Shown: positions 7,058 to 17,692 of the stretch, one piece after another
Position numbering within the stretch: the first letter of the stretch is position 1
Layout of the letters: every line of letters starts with the position of its first letter
Assembly: GCF_000737845.1 (NCBI RefSeq)
Contig: NZ_ATLK01000001.1
Coordinates: forward strand, 744,001-808,000
Reading direction: 5' to 3'
DNA from: Bifidobacterium bombi DSM 19703
GTDB taxonomy: Bacteria; Actinomycetota; Actinomycetes; Actinomycetales; Bifidobacteriaceae
Length of the DNA: 64,000 bases
The notes under the pieces: generated by a model
The model's database searches: none
Seen by the model: the letters and a program-made list of their open reading frames with translations, nothing else
What the model was told of the DNA's origin: nothing
Made by a program: the position numbers and the translations under genes

Positions 7058-7086
7058 TCAATCCACGCCTCCGTGAAGGGGGCGAC
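7055..7086 (-). CRISPR. Solitary type I-C CRISPR repeat
   Basis: On the minus strand these 32 bases begin GTCGCCCCCTTCACGG and end GCGTGGATTGAAAA. The pattern GTCGC-C-rich, hairpin, GCGTGGATTGAAA and the 32-base length are those of type I-C repeats, which occur in bifidobacteria. No second repeat was found at the expected 65-70 base spacing on either side, and no cas genes are in the window. It is best read as the last trace of a lost array. The truncated ABC gene starts exactly at the 3' end of the repeat. Confidence 0.7.
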
Positions 7087-7303
7087 GCGTGTTCGTATGC
7101 ACCGCGCTTATGAACTGCACTCCCATGTGCGGAACAACGGTTGAACTCACTGAAATAGGATGGGACGACGGATTGACTTCAACGGTAAAGAACAGACACG
7201 GAATCATTGGAACAAAAGCCACTTGCACCGCCGTTCACCTGCGGGGACATCACTCCATTGGCGCATACACGCACCCGATGATACAGGCATGATTTCATTT
7301 CTT

Positions 7304-8596
7304 CTACTTGATGATGGGCTTCATCGGGGCGGAAACGTCGATCTGGTGCTTGTCTCCAATCACGTTTGGATTGTTGAGGATGGTCACAACCGTGGCCTGC
7401 TTCAGTTTGATCTGAGAGGAGTCGCCCCAAATCACCGTATAATTGCCGTGATCAAGCTCGCATGTGACCGAATCCTGGGTTTTGGAGGTGACTTTGGAGA
7501 CTCGCTGCCGCAAATCCTTGGGCAGATGATCCATGATGATAAGCGCCTGCTGCACTGCCCGGTCACCAAGCGCTTTATCCACATCATCCACTTCAATAAC
7601 CGGAATTCCATTCATCGGAGCGCCGTTGACGGAATTGAGCTTTCTGCCTTTGCCGTCAACCGCCGTCAGATTCTTGTCCGAAGTCTTAAGCATAGCGGCC
7701 GGCTCCTGTGCATGGACGGTCACATCCAGCATTCTCGGAAACCTCTTCTCCACCTTCGATTCCGTGACACCGGGAATGTTGTCAAGATCCCGGGTGATTT
7801 CATTCGATGAAACAAGAAACAACGATTTCCCTGACTCGCGCTGAGCTATCCCCATGATCTTGTCCTTACTCACCCAAGCGTTCTGACCTGAAACATGGAT
7901 GCCCTGTTCATTGAGCAGGAACACCGGCGAAAACAGCAGAAACCAAATCAATGCCAATACCGCCGCAACAGCTGCAACCACAACGCAGACGCGCAGCATG
8001 AGGGTCCTTCGGCCAGCTTGCTTTCTTTCTTTCAGTCTCGCATTGAAATCGACGACTTTGGGTCTGGAGACCACTCCCACCGGGCCTGCCGTCTGGTTCA
8101 ATGTCTGGGCCACATAATCCTTGCTCTTCAATTTACGCATATCAATGGAACGTTCGGAACCCGAAAAATTCAATGATTCCCTATCTGCGCCAGCGTGGGT
8201 TGAAGACACCATCCGGGCCGTACCGCCCCGTTGGCGGACACCCTTCGCCCTGACCTGCTCATTGCGTTCGCCGGACCTGACCTTTCGCTGCTTTTGAGCC
8301 TGACGCACTCTGCCTGACCGTAAGGTTGCGCTCTTGCGAGACACGGACTTTTTGCCGGCACCACTCTTACCACCAGTACGTCGTTCCACCCCTTCCCCAT
8401 CAACGCCACTCTCCGAGGCACGGCCGCGCTGCACGGATGCATTCGAGGAGGCAGCACGAGGCATGCCATACCGGGAACCGGCGACCTTGCGGGGCTGTCT
8501 ACTGGCCTCTCCTGAAGATAAGCCTTCGCCTCCACGGCCGCCTGAGCTTGCACCGATGCCATCGGACTCACCAGAACTGACGATTCTACGTGTCAT
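7304..8596 (-). CDS. ftsQ: Cell division protein FtsQ
   Basis: FtsQ is a single-pass membrane protein of the divisome that links early and late division proteins. The 430-residue product has a long basic, Ser/Arg/Gly-rich cytoplasmic region (1-195), one membrane segment at about 199-223, then a POTRA-type domain (Q-G-I-H-V-S-G-Q-N-A onward to about 300) and the FtsQ beta domain. The usual FtsQ is 250-300 residues; the extra length is the N-terminal tail. The ATG overlaps the TGA of murC by four bases (ATGA), so it is the last gene of the dcw transcript and translationally coupled to murC. Confidence 0.9.
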   Translation of the reverse strand: MTRRIVSSGESDGIGASSGGRGGEGLSSGEASRQPRKVAGSRYGMPRAASSNASVQRGRASESGVDGEGVERRTGGKSGAGKKSVSRKSATLRSGRVRQAQKQRKVRSGERNEQVRAKGVRQRGGTARMVSSTHAGADRESLNFSGSERSIDMRKLKSKDYVAQTLNQTAGPVGVVSRPKVVDFNARLKERKQAGRRTLMLRVCVVVAAVAAVLALIWFLLFSPVFLLNEQGIHVSGQNAWVSKDKIMGIAQRESGKSLFLVSSNEITRDLDNIPGVTESKVEKRFPRMLDVTVHAQEPAAMLKTSDKNLTAVDGKGRKLNSVNGAPMNGIPVIEVDDVDKALGDRAVQQALIIMDHLPKDLRQRVSKVTSKTQDSVTCELDHGNYTVIWGDSSQIKLKQATVVTILNNPNVIGDKHQIDVSAPMKPIIK

Positions 8597-10314
8597 CGCT
8601 GGTCTCCAGATCCATCGTTCTGACCGGAAATACAGTCCGATCCACCGCCATTAACTTGTGCCTCGCCCGAGCTTGCCTGAAGCACGCAAAGCATCACCTT
8701 CCCCATCGATGTCACATCTCCGGCGCCGACCGTGAAAAGCACGTCCCCTGATTGCGCGCGCAGCGCAAGCATCTTGGCCGCTTCACACATATCAGGAACG
8801 ACCTGCATCCTCACTTTTCCGCGGGCCTGCGCACATCCGGCCGAACCGGCTTCATCGACGATGAGCTGAGAGGTCACCCCAGGGAAATCACTTTGCCGCT
8901 CACGAGCCGGGTATATCGAGGTGAGCACCACGTCATCGGCGAGCGCCAGGGCCTGCGCAAAATCCTTCACGAAAAATCGAGTCCTTGAAAAAAGATGCGG
9001 TTGGAACAATACACGAAGCCTTCCTTGGGGGTATCTCCTCCTGGCGGCGGTCAGCAACGCGTCAATTTCCGTAGGGTGATGCGCGTAGTCGTCCACCACG
9101 GTCACGCCACGTGCCTCGCCTTTGATCTCAAAACGCCGGGAAGCCCCTCGAAAACCGGATGCAGCGCTTGCAGCCACCTGCGGATCCATTCCCAGCAACG
9201 CAGCGCAGACGATTGCAGCGGTGGCGTTGCGAGCGTTGTGAATTCCAGGCATACTCAGCCGAACCGGAATGCTCAAGCCAGAGGGCGCGCTCGAGAGGTC
9301 AGCTCCGAAACCGGATCGGTCCGACGTGAACCGTAAGAGGCTCGGAGGCAGCTCTATCGTAAAACCCTCGTTACCGTCGCCTGCATCCTCATGCTCCGAA
9401 ACTATATGGACCACCTGCAAACCACGTGCGCACCCACTTTCGGCATGGTCACTGCTTCGGTCGTCTCCCCGCAGCGCTTCCTCATCCAGCGCCGGGTCGG
9501 TGGTGTAGGCGATCGTTCTGTCCGCCACCTGCTGCGGCAACGATGCCAATATGGAACGCGATCCCTCATCGTCAGCCGACATCACCACGGCACCGGACGC
9601 ATGTGAGGCGTATGCGACGAACGCCTTCTGGTAATTCCGCGCATTGCCGTAATGATCCAGATGGTCGGCTTCGGCATTCACTATGACGGCGATCTGAGGC
9701 CTGTACTTTTCAAAACTGCCGTCCGATTCATCACATTCAGCCACGAGAACTTTCCCCCGACCGGCATGGCCGCCATCCAACGCCTCGCCATGAGGGTTCT
9801 GAATCGACCCGCCTATGGCGTAACCGGGATCGGCCAAATCTCCCACCCCAGCGTGCACGAGGATGTGTGCGAGCAGCGAGCTGGTGGTCGTCTTCCCATG
9901 CGCCCCGGCAACGCTCACGGACGTTTTGGAAACCATCAACAACGCCAGAATGTCGCTTCGGTGCACGATGCGTAGTCCAAGACGCCTCGCTTCGACAATC
10001 TCAGGGTTGCTTGGTTTGATGGCGCTTGAATACACAACGGTACGCGCTCCTCGCACGTTTTCGGCCTTCTGCCCGAATTGCACATCGATGCCGAGCGATG
10101 CCAGACGGTCGGTCTTGGCATTGGGCACGCGGTCCGAACCATCGACGCACACGCCGCTTTCATGCAGCATTTCGGCCAGTACGCTCATTCCCGCGCCACC
10201 GATTCCTATGAAGTGAGTGGATCCCAGGACGTCAAGCGAATCCCCATCACCAAACGCGGCTTCCCGTGGGTCAAGAACATCATCACACCTGGATCGGTCA
10301 TCAATATGCGGCAC
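8593..10314 (-). CDS. murC: UDP-N-acetylmuramate--L-alanine ligase MurC
   Basis: MurC adds L-alanine to UDP-MurNAc in the cytoplasm, the first step of the peptide stem of peptidoglycan. The sequence has the N-terminal Rossmann motif I-G-I-G-G-A-G-M-S, the ATP loop G-A-H-G-K-T-T-T, the D-H-L-D-H-Y-G segment and D-D-Y-A-H-H-P-T-E, all diagnostic of MurC. A GTG at 10314 is chosen because GAGGAG lies seven bases before it; a GTG at 10341 would add nine residues but has a weak site. The product is about 573 residues, longer than the usual 460-490, partly through acidic or Ser-rich inserts in the middle (around D-D-R-S-S-D-H-A-E) and at the end. ftsQ overlaps it downstream; murG lies 309 bases upstream. 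Confidence 0.95.
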   Translation of the reverse strand: MPHIDDRSRCDDVLDPREAAFGDGDSLDVLGSTHFIGIGGAGMSVLAEMLHESGVCVDGSDRVPNAKTDRLASLGIDVQFGQKAENVRGARTVVYSSAIKPSNPEIVEARRLGLRIVHRSDILALLMVSKTSVSVAGAHGKTTTSSLLAHILVHAGVGDLADPGYAIGGSIQNPHGEALDGGHAGRGKVLVAECDESDGSFEKYRPQIAVIVNAEADHLDHYGNARNYQKAFVAYASHASGAVVMSADDEGSRSILASLPQQVADRTIAYTTDPALDEEALRGDDRSSDHAESGCARGLQVVHIVSEHEDAGDGNEGFTIELPPSLLRFTSDRSGFGADLSSAPSGLSIPVRLSMPGIHNARNATAAIVCAALLGMDPQVAASAASGFRGASRRFEIKGEARGVTVVDDYAHHPTEIDALLTAARRRYPQGRLRVLFQPHLFSRTRFFVKDFAQALALADDVVLTSIYPARERQSDFPGVTSQLIVDEAGSAGCAQARGKVRMQVVPDMCEAAKMLALRAQSGDVLFTVGAGDVTSMGKVMLCVLQASSGEAQVNGGGSDCISGQNDGSGDQR

Positions 10315-10623
10315 GTCAAACTCCTCGGACAATAGACTCACACTTCAACGGTACTCCCGACAATGGAGTGCCATGGCACAGTAAGGCACCCTCGGAAATA
10401 TGAAACCGGAATCGGTCCGCACAGCCACGGCCGTACGGAATCCTGCAACCGACATTCTGATTATAGGACATCGCAGCACCTCCCCCAAATACCTGAGAAC
10501 GCCGCATCCCGTGCGTGCGGACCAAGTGAAGCCTCCTCTACGACGCATGCCGAGCACACCGACCACCGGCATTACATGAAATCTTTCCTGAAGGCCCGCT
10601 CCGTAATGCCGCCCACCTCTCCG

Positions 10624-11781
10624 TCAGACGATATCCAATATCACCTTCGCCATCGTCGCAGCGGCATCTCGAATGCCATATGAATAGGCCTTACGACGCA
10701 TGTCGATGAGACGGTCCTTGTCGGCCAGCAGGGAGGGGACATTCGAGCGCACCCAGTCGCAGGTGAACTCCTCATCGCTCACCATGACACCTCCTCCGGC
10801 CTTCACCACCGGCTCCGCATTGAACCGCTGCTCACCGTTGCCCACCGGAAGGGGCACGTAGACCGCCGGCAACCCTATCGCCGCAAGCTCGCTGACCGAC
10901 CCCGCACCCGCCCTGCATATCACCAAATCCGCGCAGGCGAAGGCCAAATCGATACGTTCCAGATATTCCGCAACATGATAATCCCCCTCGCCCGCACGAG
11001 CCGGATCGAGGTCGTTCAATGAAGACTCGCCGGCGGATGCAGTAACGGCACGACGAACATCCTGTGATTTTCCCCGCCCGGTAAGATGAATAACCTGAGC
11101 CACGTCAAGCAGTTCAGACGCGCAACCGGCGACCGCCTGATTAAGGCTCACAGCTCCCAAAGATCCGCCGGTCACCACCACTATGGGCCTTTCCGGATCA
11201 AGCCCCAAGGCTCGAGCCGCCTTTATCTTCGTCGCATTCGGATCGGCGGACAGCGAAGCACATAGATTGGCGATGGCAGGTCTGAGCGGAAGCCCCACAC
11301 GTCTTACCTGCATTCCCGAATGTGGACGGAACTCGGAGTTCTCATATGCGGTTGCGACGAACCGCGCCCATCGTGCGCCAAGCTTGTTGGCCATACCGGC
11401 ACGCGCGTTCTGCTCATGGACGATGATGGGAATGCGCATCCGGTGCGCCACGGAATAGACCGGAGCGGAGGCGTATCCACCGAATCCTACGACCACTTGC
11501 GCTTCACGTCGCATAAGAATCTCGCGAACATGCACCTGCTCTCGATGCCACCGCATCGGAAATCGCAACGCCGCCGTATTGAGCGAACGAGGGAACGGTA
11601 GCTTTTCTATGGTGTCGAGTTCGAACCCCGCCTGTGGAACCAGGTCGTGCTCCAACCCGACGGAAGTGCCGATGACAGATACACGCGCGGAGTCATCCAT
11701 ATCTCTTATGGCCATGCCCACGCTGAGCAGCGGATTGACATGCCCCGCAGTACCGCCGCCGGCCAACACTATATTCTTCAT
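10624..11781 (-). CDS. murG: Undecaprenyl-PP-MurNAc-pentapeptide GlcNAc transferase MurG
   Basis: MurG transfers GlcNAc to lipid I on the cytoplasmic face of the membrane, giving lipid II. The 385-residue product starts with the [11 protein letters not shown] loop, has the [10 protein letters not shown] and H-E-Q-N-A-R-A-G segments, the second glycine-rich loop V-V-T-G-G-S-L-G-A and the nucleotide-sugar pocket [10 protein letters not shown], all typical. The ATG at 11781 has GAAGG six bases upstream. It is encoded between ftsW (119 bases upstream) and murC in the usual dcw order. Confidence 0.95.
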   Translation of the reverse strand: MKNIVLAGGGTAGHVNPLLSVGMAIRDMDDSARVSVIGTSVGLEHDLVPQAGFELDTIEKLPFPRSLNTAALRFPMRWHREQVHVREILMRREAQVVVGFGGYASAPVYSVAHRMRIPIIVHEQNARAGMANKLGARWARFVATAYENSEFRPHSGMQVRRVGLPLRPAIANLCASLSADPNATKIKAARALGLDPERPIVVVTGGSLGAVSLNQAVAGCASELLDVAQVIHLTGRGKSQDVRRAVTASAGESSLNDLDPARAGEGDYHVAEYLERIDLAFACADLVICRAGAGSVSELAAIGLPAVYVPLPVGNGEQRFNAEPVVKAGGGVMVSDEEFTCDWVRSNVPSLLADKDRLIDMRRKAYSYGIRDAAATMAKVILDIV

Positions 11782-11900
11782 CACTTGCCTTCAGGCCTTT
11801 CCTCAATCAATGCCGAAACCATCGTACAACACCTCACCGGCGATGACACCGGCTCAAGCCGCTCGACCTCTGGCCAACATTCACCCCCCACAGGCGACGG

Positions 11901-13340
11901 CTACACGCGCTTGGCCGAAATGCTGGCCGCTATCTGCGGTTGGCATCGCATCATACTGATGCACACGCCCGCAACGGTCAGGCACATCACAAGCGAAGAC
12001 CCTCCTGCGGATACGAACGGCAAAGGAACGCCCATGACGGGCAGCAAACCCAAAACCACCATGATGTTGATGAGCGCCTGGCCCACGATCCACATGGCCG
12101 CGCAAACCAGAACGATAGATGCATAATGGTTCTCATTGCGCAAGGCGACGATGATGAGGCACCATGCGATGATGATAAAGAGCAGGACAATCAGGACTGC
12201 GCCGATGAAACCGAGCTCTTCGCAGATAATCGCGAAAATGAAATCGTTGTGCGCTTCGGGAAGGTAATTCCACTTCTCGCGTGAATTGCCCAGACCCACA
12301 CCGAAGAAACCGCCCGAAGCGATGGCGTATTTCGAATGCAGCGATTGATAACAGGTTGTGTCACCAACCTTGCATGGCCGATACGCCGAAAGAACACGGT
12401 CAAGCCTGTTCGGCTTGCTGACCACGAAGTACACCACGGTAACCACCATCAGCACGGCCGCGCTCCAGAAGGTCTTCGTCGGAAAACCGCCGATGAAGAA
12501 TGCGACGCCGCCGATAAGGATGATGATCATGGCCGTTCCCAGATCATCACCCTTCAATACAAGAAGTAACGGCACCATGAACATGAACAACGACCAGAAA
12601 TATGCCCTGAACCCACGTAGCAGACTCCCGGCCCAATCGCGCAGGACGCCATTGCCGATGCGCGCGATGTACGCTTCAAGCTTCACGAAGGTTGGGGTCG
12701 GCGCGAAGTCATTCTCATCCAGGCGTTTCCGAGCTTGAGTCAAAGCGAGGGGAAGCCAGATGCACAACGCCAACTTGACGACCTCCGCAGGCTGAAGCGT
12801 GACCGAGCCCACTCCGATCCAGCTCCTGTTTCCGTTGATCTCACGGCCGATCGGCGAGAGCGTCAACGCCTGCAGCACGATCGCAATCCAGCAAAATACG
12901 AATCCTAGCCGCTGATAGAAAGCTGCGGGGAGATGGCTGGCTATGAGAAACGTGACCACTCCACCGAAGCAGTACAGTACCTGGGACACCCCCTGCTGCC
13001 AAGGCGCTTTCCCATTCGAAATCATCCGCACCGACGAGCTCGAGAAGACCATGACCAAGCCGATGCACGTCAGCAGTATCACTGAAATGATGAACCCGTA
13101 ATAGCACCAGATGGGATTCGTCAGTACTCCCCCCAACGGGGGATCCCCGTCACGCATGGCATCATCCGGCCGTCGATCCTTGACGGTGGAATTCACCGGT
13201 TTCGCTTTGCCGCCTCGCCCGGTGACCTCCCCGGACTTCCCATCGGAAGACCCCGAACGGAACCGAAAACCGAATGTGCCGTTCCATTGCCTCCATGTTT
13301 GAGAGGGCTTCCTGAAATCTCCGGATCGATATTCACTCAT
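11901..13340 (-). CDS. ftsW: Lipid II polymerase FtsW (SEDS family)
   Basis: FtsW is the septal peptidoglycan glycosyltransferase that works with FtsI. The 479-residue product has a polar N-terminus of about 65 residues and around ten membrane segments. It shows the SEDS motifs [16 protein letters not shown] and, near the end, [13 protein letters not shown]. The conserved acidic catalytic residue lies in the long extracellular loop after K-G-D-D-L-G-T-A. The ATG at 13340 is chosen because it overlaps the murD end by 8 bases; the frame is open further upstream but lies inside murD. The C-terminus is short and lacks a long cytoplasmic tail. Confidence 0.92.
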   Translation of the reverse strand: MSEYRSGDFRKPSQTWRQWNGTFGFRFRSGSSDGKSGEVTGRGGKAKPVNSTVKDRRPDDAMRDGDPPLGGVLTNPIWCYYGFIISVILLTCIGLVMVFSSSSVRMISNGKAPWQQGVSQVLYCFGGVVTFLIASHLPAAFYQRLGFVFCWIAIVLQALTLSPIGREINGNRSWIGVGSVTLQPAEVVKLALCIWLPLALTQARKRLDENDFAPTPTFVKLEAYIARIGNGVLRDWAGSLLRGFRAYFWSLFMFMVPLLLVLKGDDLGTAMIIILIGGVAFFIGGFPTKTFWSAAVLMVVTVVYFVVSKPNRLDRVLSAYRPCKVGDTTCYQSLHSKYAIASGGFFGVGLGNSREKWNYLPEAHNDFIFAIICEELGFIGAVLIVLLFIIIAWCLIIVALRNENHYASIVLVCAAMWIVGQALINIMVVLGLLPVMGVPLPFVSAGGSSLVMCLTVAGVCISMMRCQPQIAASISAKRV

Positions 13341-14823
13341 GTTCGGCCGCCCATCGTTTGGCGCACTGCGCGAACTGATCACCCCGGTCCGCGTACGACT
13401 TGAATTGATCCATCGATGCGCACGCCGGCGCCATAAGCACCACATCGCCTCCCTGCGCATATGCTCCGGCCGCCTCCACGGCACGTCGCATGACGCTCGC
13501 ATTGTCTTTGGGATCGATGCGCGTGAATGCGATTCCGGGGGCGCAAGCGTTCAAGGCTTGCATCACGGGGGCGCCGTCCACGCCGATGATTACCACCGCC
13601 TTGATCTTACGTAATTGAGAACGAACCAAACCTTCGAAGCGCGCGCCTTTGGCAAGCCCTCCCGCTATCCAAATCACGTGACCGTCGGGAAAACTGGAAA
13701 TCGAAGCCTCGGCCGCACTGGCGTTGGTAGCCTTGGAATCATCGATGAAACGAATCGTTCCCTTTGCACTTTCGAACCAGTCTTTGTTCACGACCCCGGA
13801 GTCGGATCCGTCGTTGCGCCTTGACGCATCCTCAAATCCGGCCACAGCGACGGTCTCGATTCGATGGTCTCCTGTCGTGAAGCCGCGCAACGCAGCAACG
13901 CACCTTTCAAGATCGGCACCGAGCCCAAGGCACATGGTCAATGCGGTCAGGGCATCAGCGAGCAGGTGGGGGTAGAAGGAACCGTCAGGTTCACACAAAT
14001 GAGGAAAATCAGCCAATGGGGCTACGACACGGGGAACGCCGCTGCATCCGCCGGCGAGGCCGCTCATATCGATAATCGACTGACGATCCACGCCGACCTG
14101 CCCCTCCTTGGGCGCGCCAAGTGTGAAACCGACCTTCCTGCAGTCGGGAGCGGTTTGCGCCTGCGCTGCAATGGTTGAGACGCGTCGGTCATCCGCGTTG
14201 TATGCCAGGACTTTCCGGACGCCGTGGAAAACCTTCGCCTTATCGGCGGCATACTGATCCATTCCACCATGCCAATCAAGATGATCTGCGGCTATGTTGG
14301 TGATGGCGGCGCACTCAAGCCGCAGACTGTCCGTGAAATGCATCTGGAACGAGCTGAGCTCCACACACAGGACATCATGCCCGGTTTCCACTGCTGCCTG
14401 ACTGACCGACATGCCGATGTTGCCGACGGCCGGAGCGTCCAAACCACAGGCGCGAAGCATCGAGGAAACCATCTGAGTAGTGGACGTTTTCCCGTTGGTG
14501 CCGGTGATGCCGACCCAAGGGGCTGGAATACCGGTGCCCGCGTCAGGCACCCTCAGGCGCCAGGCCAGCTCCACCTCGCTGATGACGGGAATGCCGCGAC
14601 TCTGCGCCTCAAGGATGAACGGTGTACGCGGTTTGAAGACTGGTGAGACCACCACGAGATCGACCTCGTCCCAACGAACATTCTCGAAGGAACTCAAATC
14701 GGCCTTCGGACTGTGCTCATCGACGGTGATGACACGCCTTGCCCGACCGACCAGCACACTCGCGGCACCTTTTCCGGAGATACCAAGACCGGCAACCAAC
14801 ACCGTCATACATGAAAAATCCAT
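13333..14823 (-). CDS. murD: UDP-N-acetylmuramoyl-L-alanine--D-glutamate ligase MurD
   Basis: MurD adds D-glutamate to UDP-MurNAc-L-Ala. The 496-residue protein shows the N-terminal UDP-binding loop A-G-L-G-I-S-G-K-G, the ATP loop [12 protein letters not shown], the [10 protein letters not shown] segment and the D-D-S-K-A-T-N late motif, all in MurD order. The end of the protein ([15 protein letters not shown]) is also diagnostic. The ATG at 14823 has only a weak ribosome site, and an ATG five codons in is the alternative. ftsW overlaps it downstream. Confidence 0.95.
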   Translation of the reverse strand: MDFSCMTVLVAGLGISGKGAASVLVGRARRVITVDEHSPKADLSSFENVRWDEVDLVVVSPVFKPRTPFILEAQSRGIPVISEVELAWRLRVPDAGTGIPAPWVGITGTNGKTSTTQMVSSMLRACGLDAPAVGNIGMSVSQAAVETGHDVLCVELSSFQMHFTDSLRLECAAITNIAADHLDWHGGMDQYAADKAKVFHGVRKVLAYNADDRRVSTIAAQAQTAPDCRKVGFTLGAPKEGQVGVDRQSIIDMSGLAGGCSGVPRVVAPLADFPHLCEPDGSFYPHLLADALTALTMCLGLGADLERCVAALRGFTTGDHRIETVAVAGFEDASRRNDGSDSGVVNKDWFESAKGTIRFIDDSKATNASAAEASISSFPDGHVIWIAGGLAKGARFEGLVRSQLRKIKAVVIIGVDGAPVMQALNACAPGIAFTRIDPKDNASVMRRAVEAAGAYAQGGDVVLMAPACASMDQFKSYADRGDQFAQCAKRWAAEHE

Positions 14824-14912
14824 GCCAACCCGCTTTCATTTGAATTACCTACGAACCGACAGGACCACGCCATCCGCCAACACGCGTGGGAGCCGATCCT
14901 CACCGACCGCAA

Positions 14913-16016
14913 TCAGAGCAACAAACCGGAATTCACGATCCAATCTCCATAGAAGATGACCACCGCCACAAGCATGAAGATGAATTCGACCATCCAGAAC
15001 CGGACGACGACCTTCGCCTCTCCCCAACCCTCCAATTCGAAGTGATGATGGATGGGCGCCATCTTGAACACACGCTTGTGCGTAAGTTTGAAGCACCCCA
15101 CCTGTATGACATCGCTTGCCGCTTCGATGACATACAGACCACCGAGAATGACGGCTAGGAATTCGGTATGCGTCGCTATGGAAAGCGCCGCAAACAGACC
15201 ACCTAAGGCGAGGGAGCCGGTGTCCCCCATGAAGATGGTGGCCGGATTCGAGTTGTACCAAAGGAAGCCGAAGCAGGCGACCGCAGCACACGCCGCGATG
15301 ATGGTCAGATCCATGGGGTCCGAAACGGCATAGGAATACCCGGGATGCCCCACCCCCTTGACGTGGTACGTCTGCCAAAAGGCTATGAGCGCATACCCGC
15401 TCAATGAAATCATGGAGGAACCACAAGCCAGCCCGTCGAGACCATCCGTGAGGTTCACCGCATTGGTCCACGCCGTCATAAGGAAATTGACCCAGATGAC
15501 GAAGACGACGATGCCCAATGTCTTTCCCGCGAATTCGAAATTGAAGAACGGTCTTTCAATGAAGCTCATACCTGCCTGGGCGCTGGGGAACCCCGATTTC
15601 GTGGGGATCATGAGGGCAAGAACGGCGTAGATGGTCGCGAAAACGAACTGACCGATGAACTTCGCATGAACGGAAAGCCCAAGGTTCTGCTTTTTGCGGA
15701 CCTTGGCGAAATCGTCGATAAAACCGAGCAGACCCATCGAAAGCATCGCGTACAGCACCAACACCGCAGACCACGACGGAAGCGTCCCACGGGTGGTGTA
15801 TCTTTGCAGTGCGGATGCGCACCATCCCAGAAGCACGGCCAGAATCATGACCACACCGCCCATGGTGGGCGTGCCCCGCTTAACCTGATGTGACTTTGGA
15901 CCGTCCTGACGGATGTACTGACCATAATGCAAACGATGCACCAAACGTATCAGCAACGGCGTGCCGAGTATTACCACCAACAACGACACCGCAACTCCCA
16001 GAATCAAGGAAAGCAA
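14913..16016 (-). CDS. mraY: Phospho-N-acetylmuramoyl-pentapeptide transferase MraY
   Basis: MraY moves phospho-MurNAc-pentapeptide to undecaprenyl phosphate in the membrane, making lipid I. The 367-residue protein has about ten membrane segments and the family motifs D-G-P-K-S-H-Q-V-K-R-G-T-P-T-M-G-G, F-I-D-D-F-A-K, N-L-T-D-G-L-D-G-L-A and G-D-T-G-S-L-A-L-G-G. H-H-H-F-E-L-x-G-W-x-E near the end is the conserved cytoplasmic loop. No ATG is available; a TTG at 16016 has GGAG seven bases upstream, while a TTG at 16022 would be too close to that site. Confidence 0.95.
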   Translation of the reverse strand: MLSLILGVAVSLLVVILGTPLLIRLVHRLHYGQYIRQDGPKSHQVKRGTPTMGGVVMILAVLLGWCASALQRYTTRGTLPSWSAVLVLYAMLSMGLLGFIDDFAKVRKKQNLGLSVHAKFIGQFVFATIYAVLALMIPTKSGFPSAQAGMSFIERPFFNFEFAGKTLGIVVFVIWVNFLMTAWTNAVNLTDGLDGLACGSSMISLSGYALIAFWQTYHVKGVGHPGYSYAVSDPMDLTIIAACAAVACFGFLWYNSNPATIFMGDTGSLALGGLFAALSIATHTEFLAVILGGLYVIEAASDVIQVGCFKLTHKRVFKMAPIHHHFELEGWGEAKVVVRFWMVEFIFMLVAVVIFYGDWIVNSGLLL

Positions 16017-16062
16017 CGTCAAACTCCATTCTTCAAGCCGAATATGCGATCAAAACCGAACA

Positions 16063-17607
16063 TCACTGGCGACCTTCGGACCACCGACGCGCCAAGGCAC
16101 TCAGCCCAGAGGCATGCGACCCCTTGAGCAGCACGACCGTCCCCGGATGCTCACCCGCCATAAGGGTCACCAACCGATCGGCCTCCTCTACGTCACACAC
16201 CAATTTCACCACAACGGGGGTACGCCCGACATCCGTGTTTCGCGAAGCGTCTCGCTCGGCCGCAGCGGCTCCATCGGCCATACTCTGCGCCAAAATCTGA
16301 AGATGTCCGTCGCTCCTGCTGCCCACCACCACGATGGCATTCAGCCCAAGCCGGGCTGCATAACAACCAAGCTGATGATGAAGCCGCTTCTCATCGTCCC
16401 CCAGCTCCAGCATCGCACCAAGGACCGCCACGCGCCATGGCTGTCGCTCACTCTCCGAACGCCAACCTCTGAGCCCCTCCAGGCCGGCCTTTAACGAATC
16501 CGGGTTGGCATTGAAGGAATCATCAATAAGGGTGAAATCAGCGTCCCCACGTTTGATATGAGCGACTTCCATACGGTGCGGACTGATCTGACGCACCGAG
16601 CCAAGCGCGGAGGCGACCCGATTCAAAGACATGCCGTAAAAACGGGCGACGCTCGCCGCAGCGAGAGCGTTCGAGACATTATGAATCCCCGCAATCCCCA
16701 TATTCACTTCGATGTCAGACTCGCCATCATCGATCATGAAACGCGGCCTGTCGAACTCATCAACCGAAACATCACGTGCACGCACCGAATCCTCGCGGTC
16801 CGAACCGCCGAACCACAGCACCCTGCCGGGCGCGAGGCGACTCATAGCGCTAACTCTCGGGTCATCCGCGTTCAGCACAGCCACACCGCCGGGCCGCAGT
16901 CCTTTGACGATCTCACTCTTGGCCTGGGCAATCCCTTCAACGGAGCCGAACTCACCCAGATGCGCCGTTCCCACCTTGAGCACAACGGCCACATCCGGAG
17001 CCACGATGCGGGTGAGTCCGGCGATTTCCCCGATGTGGTTGGCGCCCATCTCCGCCACAAGGTAACGAGTGTCCGCGTCCACCTGCAGAGCGGTGAGAGG
17101 AAGTCCTATGTAGTTATTGAATGAACCCACCGGCGCCACCGTTTCACCCAATTGGGAGAGCAGGGCCTTGAGCAGATCCTTGGTCGTGGTCTTCCCGACT
17201 GAACCGGTGATGCCGATAACGGAGAAATCGGCATCCAAAGCCCTACGCCGATCGATGTTGGACCGTGCCAGCAGCCCCAGCGCCTTGACAGTTCCCGGAG
17301 CCTCCATGCCATCTGTGGGGATGCGCGGACCCGAGCCGGCGGGAACCAGGATCTGGGTAACGTCGGCATGCTCGACGACATGATCGACGATGGCCGCCAC
17401 CGCACCATGCACACCCGCATCCTTGACGTAATCATGTCCATCGGTGTTTTCACCGGCTATGGCCACAAACACCGAACCATCCATGATCAGACGCGAATCC
17501 GTCACGACGTTGTTGGCAACGCTCCCCTCAGGCACGGCACCATCCTCGGGTGGAACCACGTTCCCCTTGACACTAAGTGCAACTTGCTCCACTGTAATGG
17601 GTAACAT
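16063..17607 (-). CDS. murF: UDP-MurNAc-tripeptide--D-alanyl-D-alanine ligase MurF
   Basis: MurF adds D-Ala-D-Ala to complete the cytoplasmic pentapeptide precursor. The 514-residue product starts M-L-P-I-T-V-E-Q-V-A, has D-S-R-x-I-M-D-G-S-V-F-V-A, the ATP loop G-I-T-G-S-V-G-K-T-T-T-K, the carbamoylated-lysine region and a late D-D-S-F-N-A-N-P-D-S motif, which separates MurF from the other Mur ligases. The ATG at 17607 is preferred over one at 17634 because AAAGGA lies seven bases before it. It follows the murE-like gene with an 85-base gap. Confidence 0.95.
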   Translation of the reverse strand: MLPITVEQVALSVKGNVVPPEDGAVPEGSVANNVVTDSRLIMDGSVFVAIAGENTDGHDYVKDAGVHGAVAAIVDHVVEHADVTQILVPAGSGPRIPTDGMEAPGTVKALGLLARSNIDRRRALDADFSVIGITGSVGKTTTKDLLKALLSQLGETVAPVGSFNNYIGLPLTALQVDADTRYLVAEMGANHIGEIAGLTRIVAPDVAVVLKVGTAHLGEFGSVEGIAQAKSEIVKGLRPGGVAVLNADDPRVSAMSRLAPGRVLWFGGSDREDSVRARDVSVDEFDRPRFMIDDGESDIEVNMGIAGIHNVSNALAAASVARFYGMSLNRVASALGSVRQISPHRMEVAHIKRGDADFTLIDDSFNANPDSLKAGLEGLRGWRSESERQPWRVAVLGAMLELGDDEKRLHHQLGCYAARLGLNAIVVVGSRSDGHLQILAQSMADGAAAAERDASRNTDVGRTPVVVKLVCDVEEADRLVTLMAGEHPGTVVLLKGSHASGLSALARRWSEGRQ

Positions 17608-17692
17608 CCCAGGTTCCTTTCCAAAACCAATCATATGCGAGCAACCGCCGAACGGCTCCTCGTCTCATCAGCACGCAGGTCCAGACCAAACA

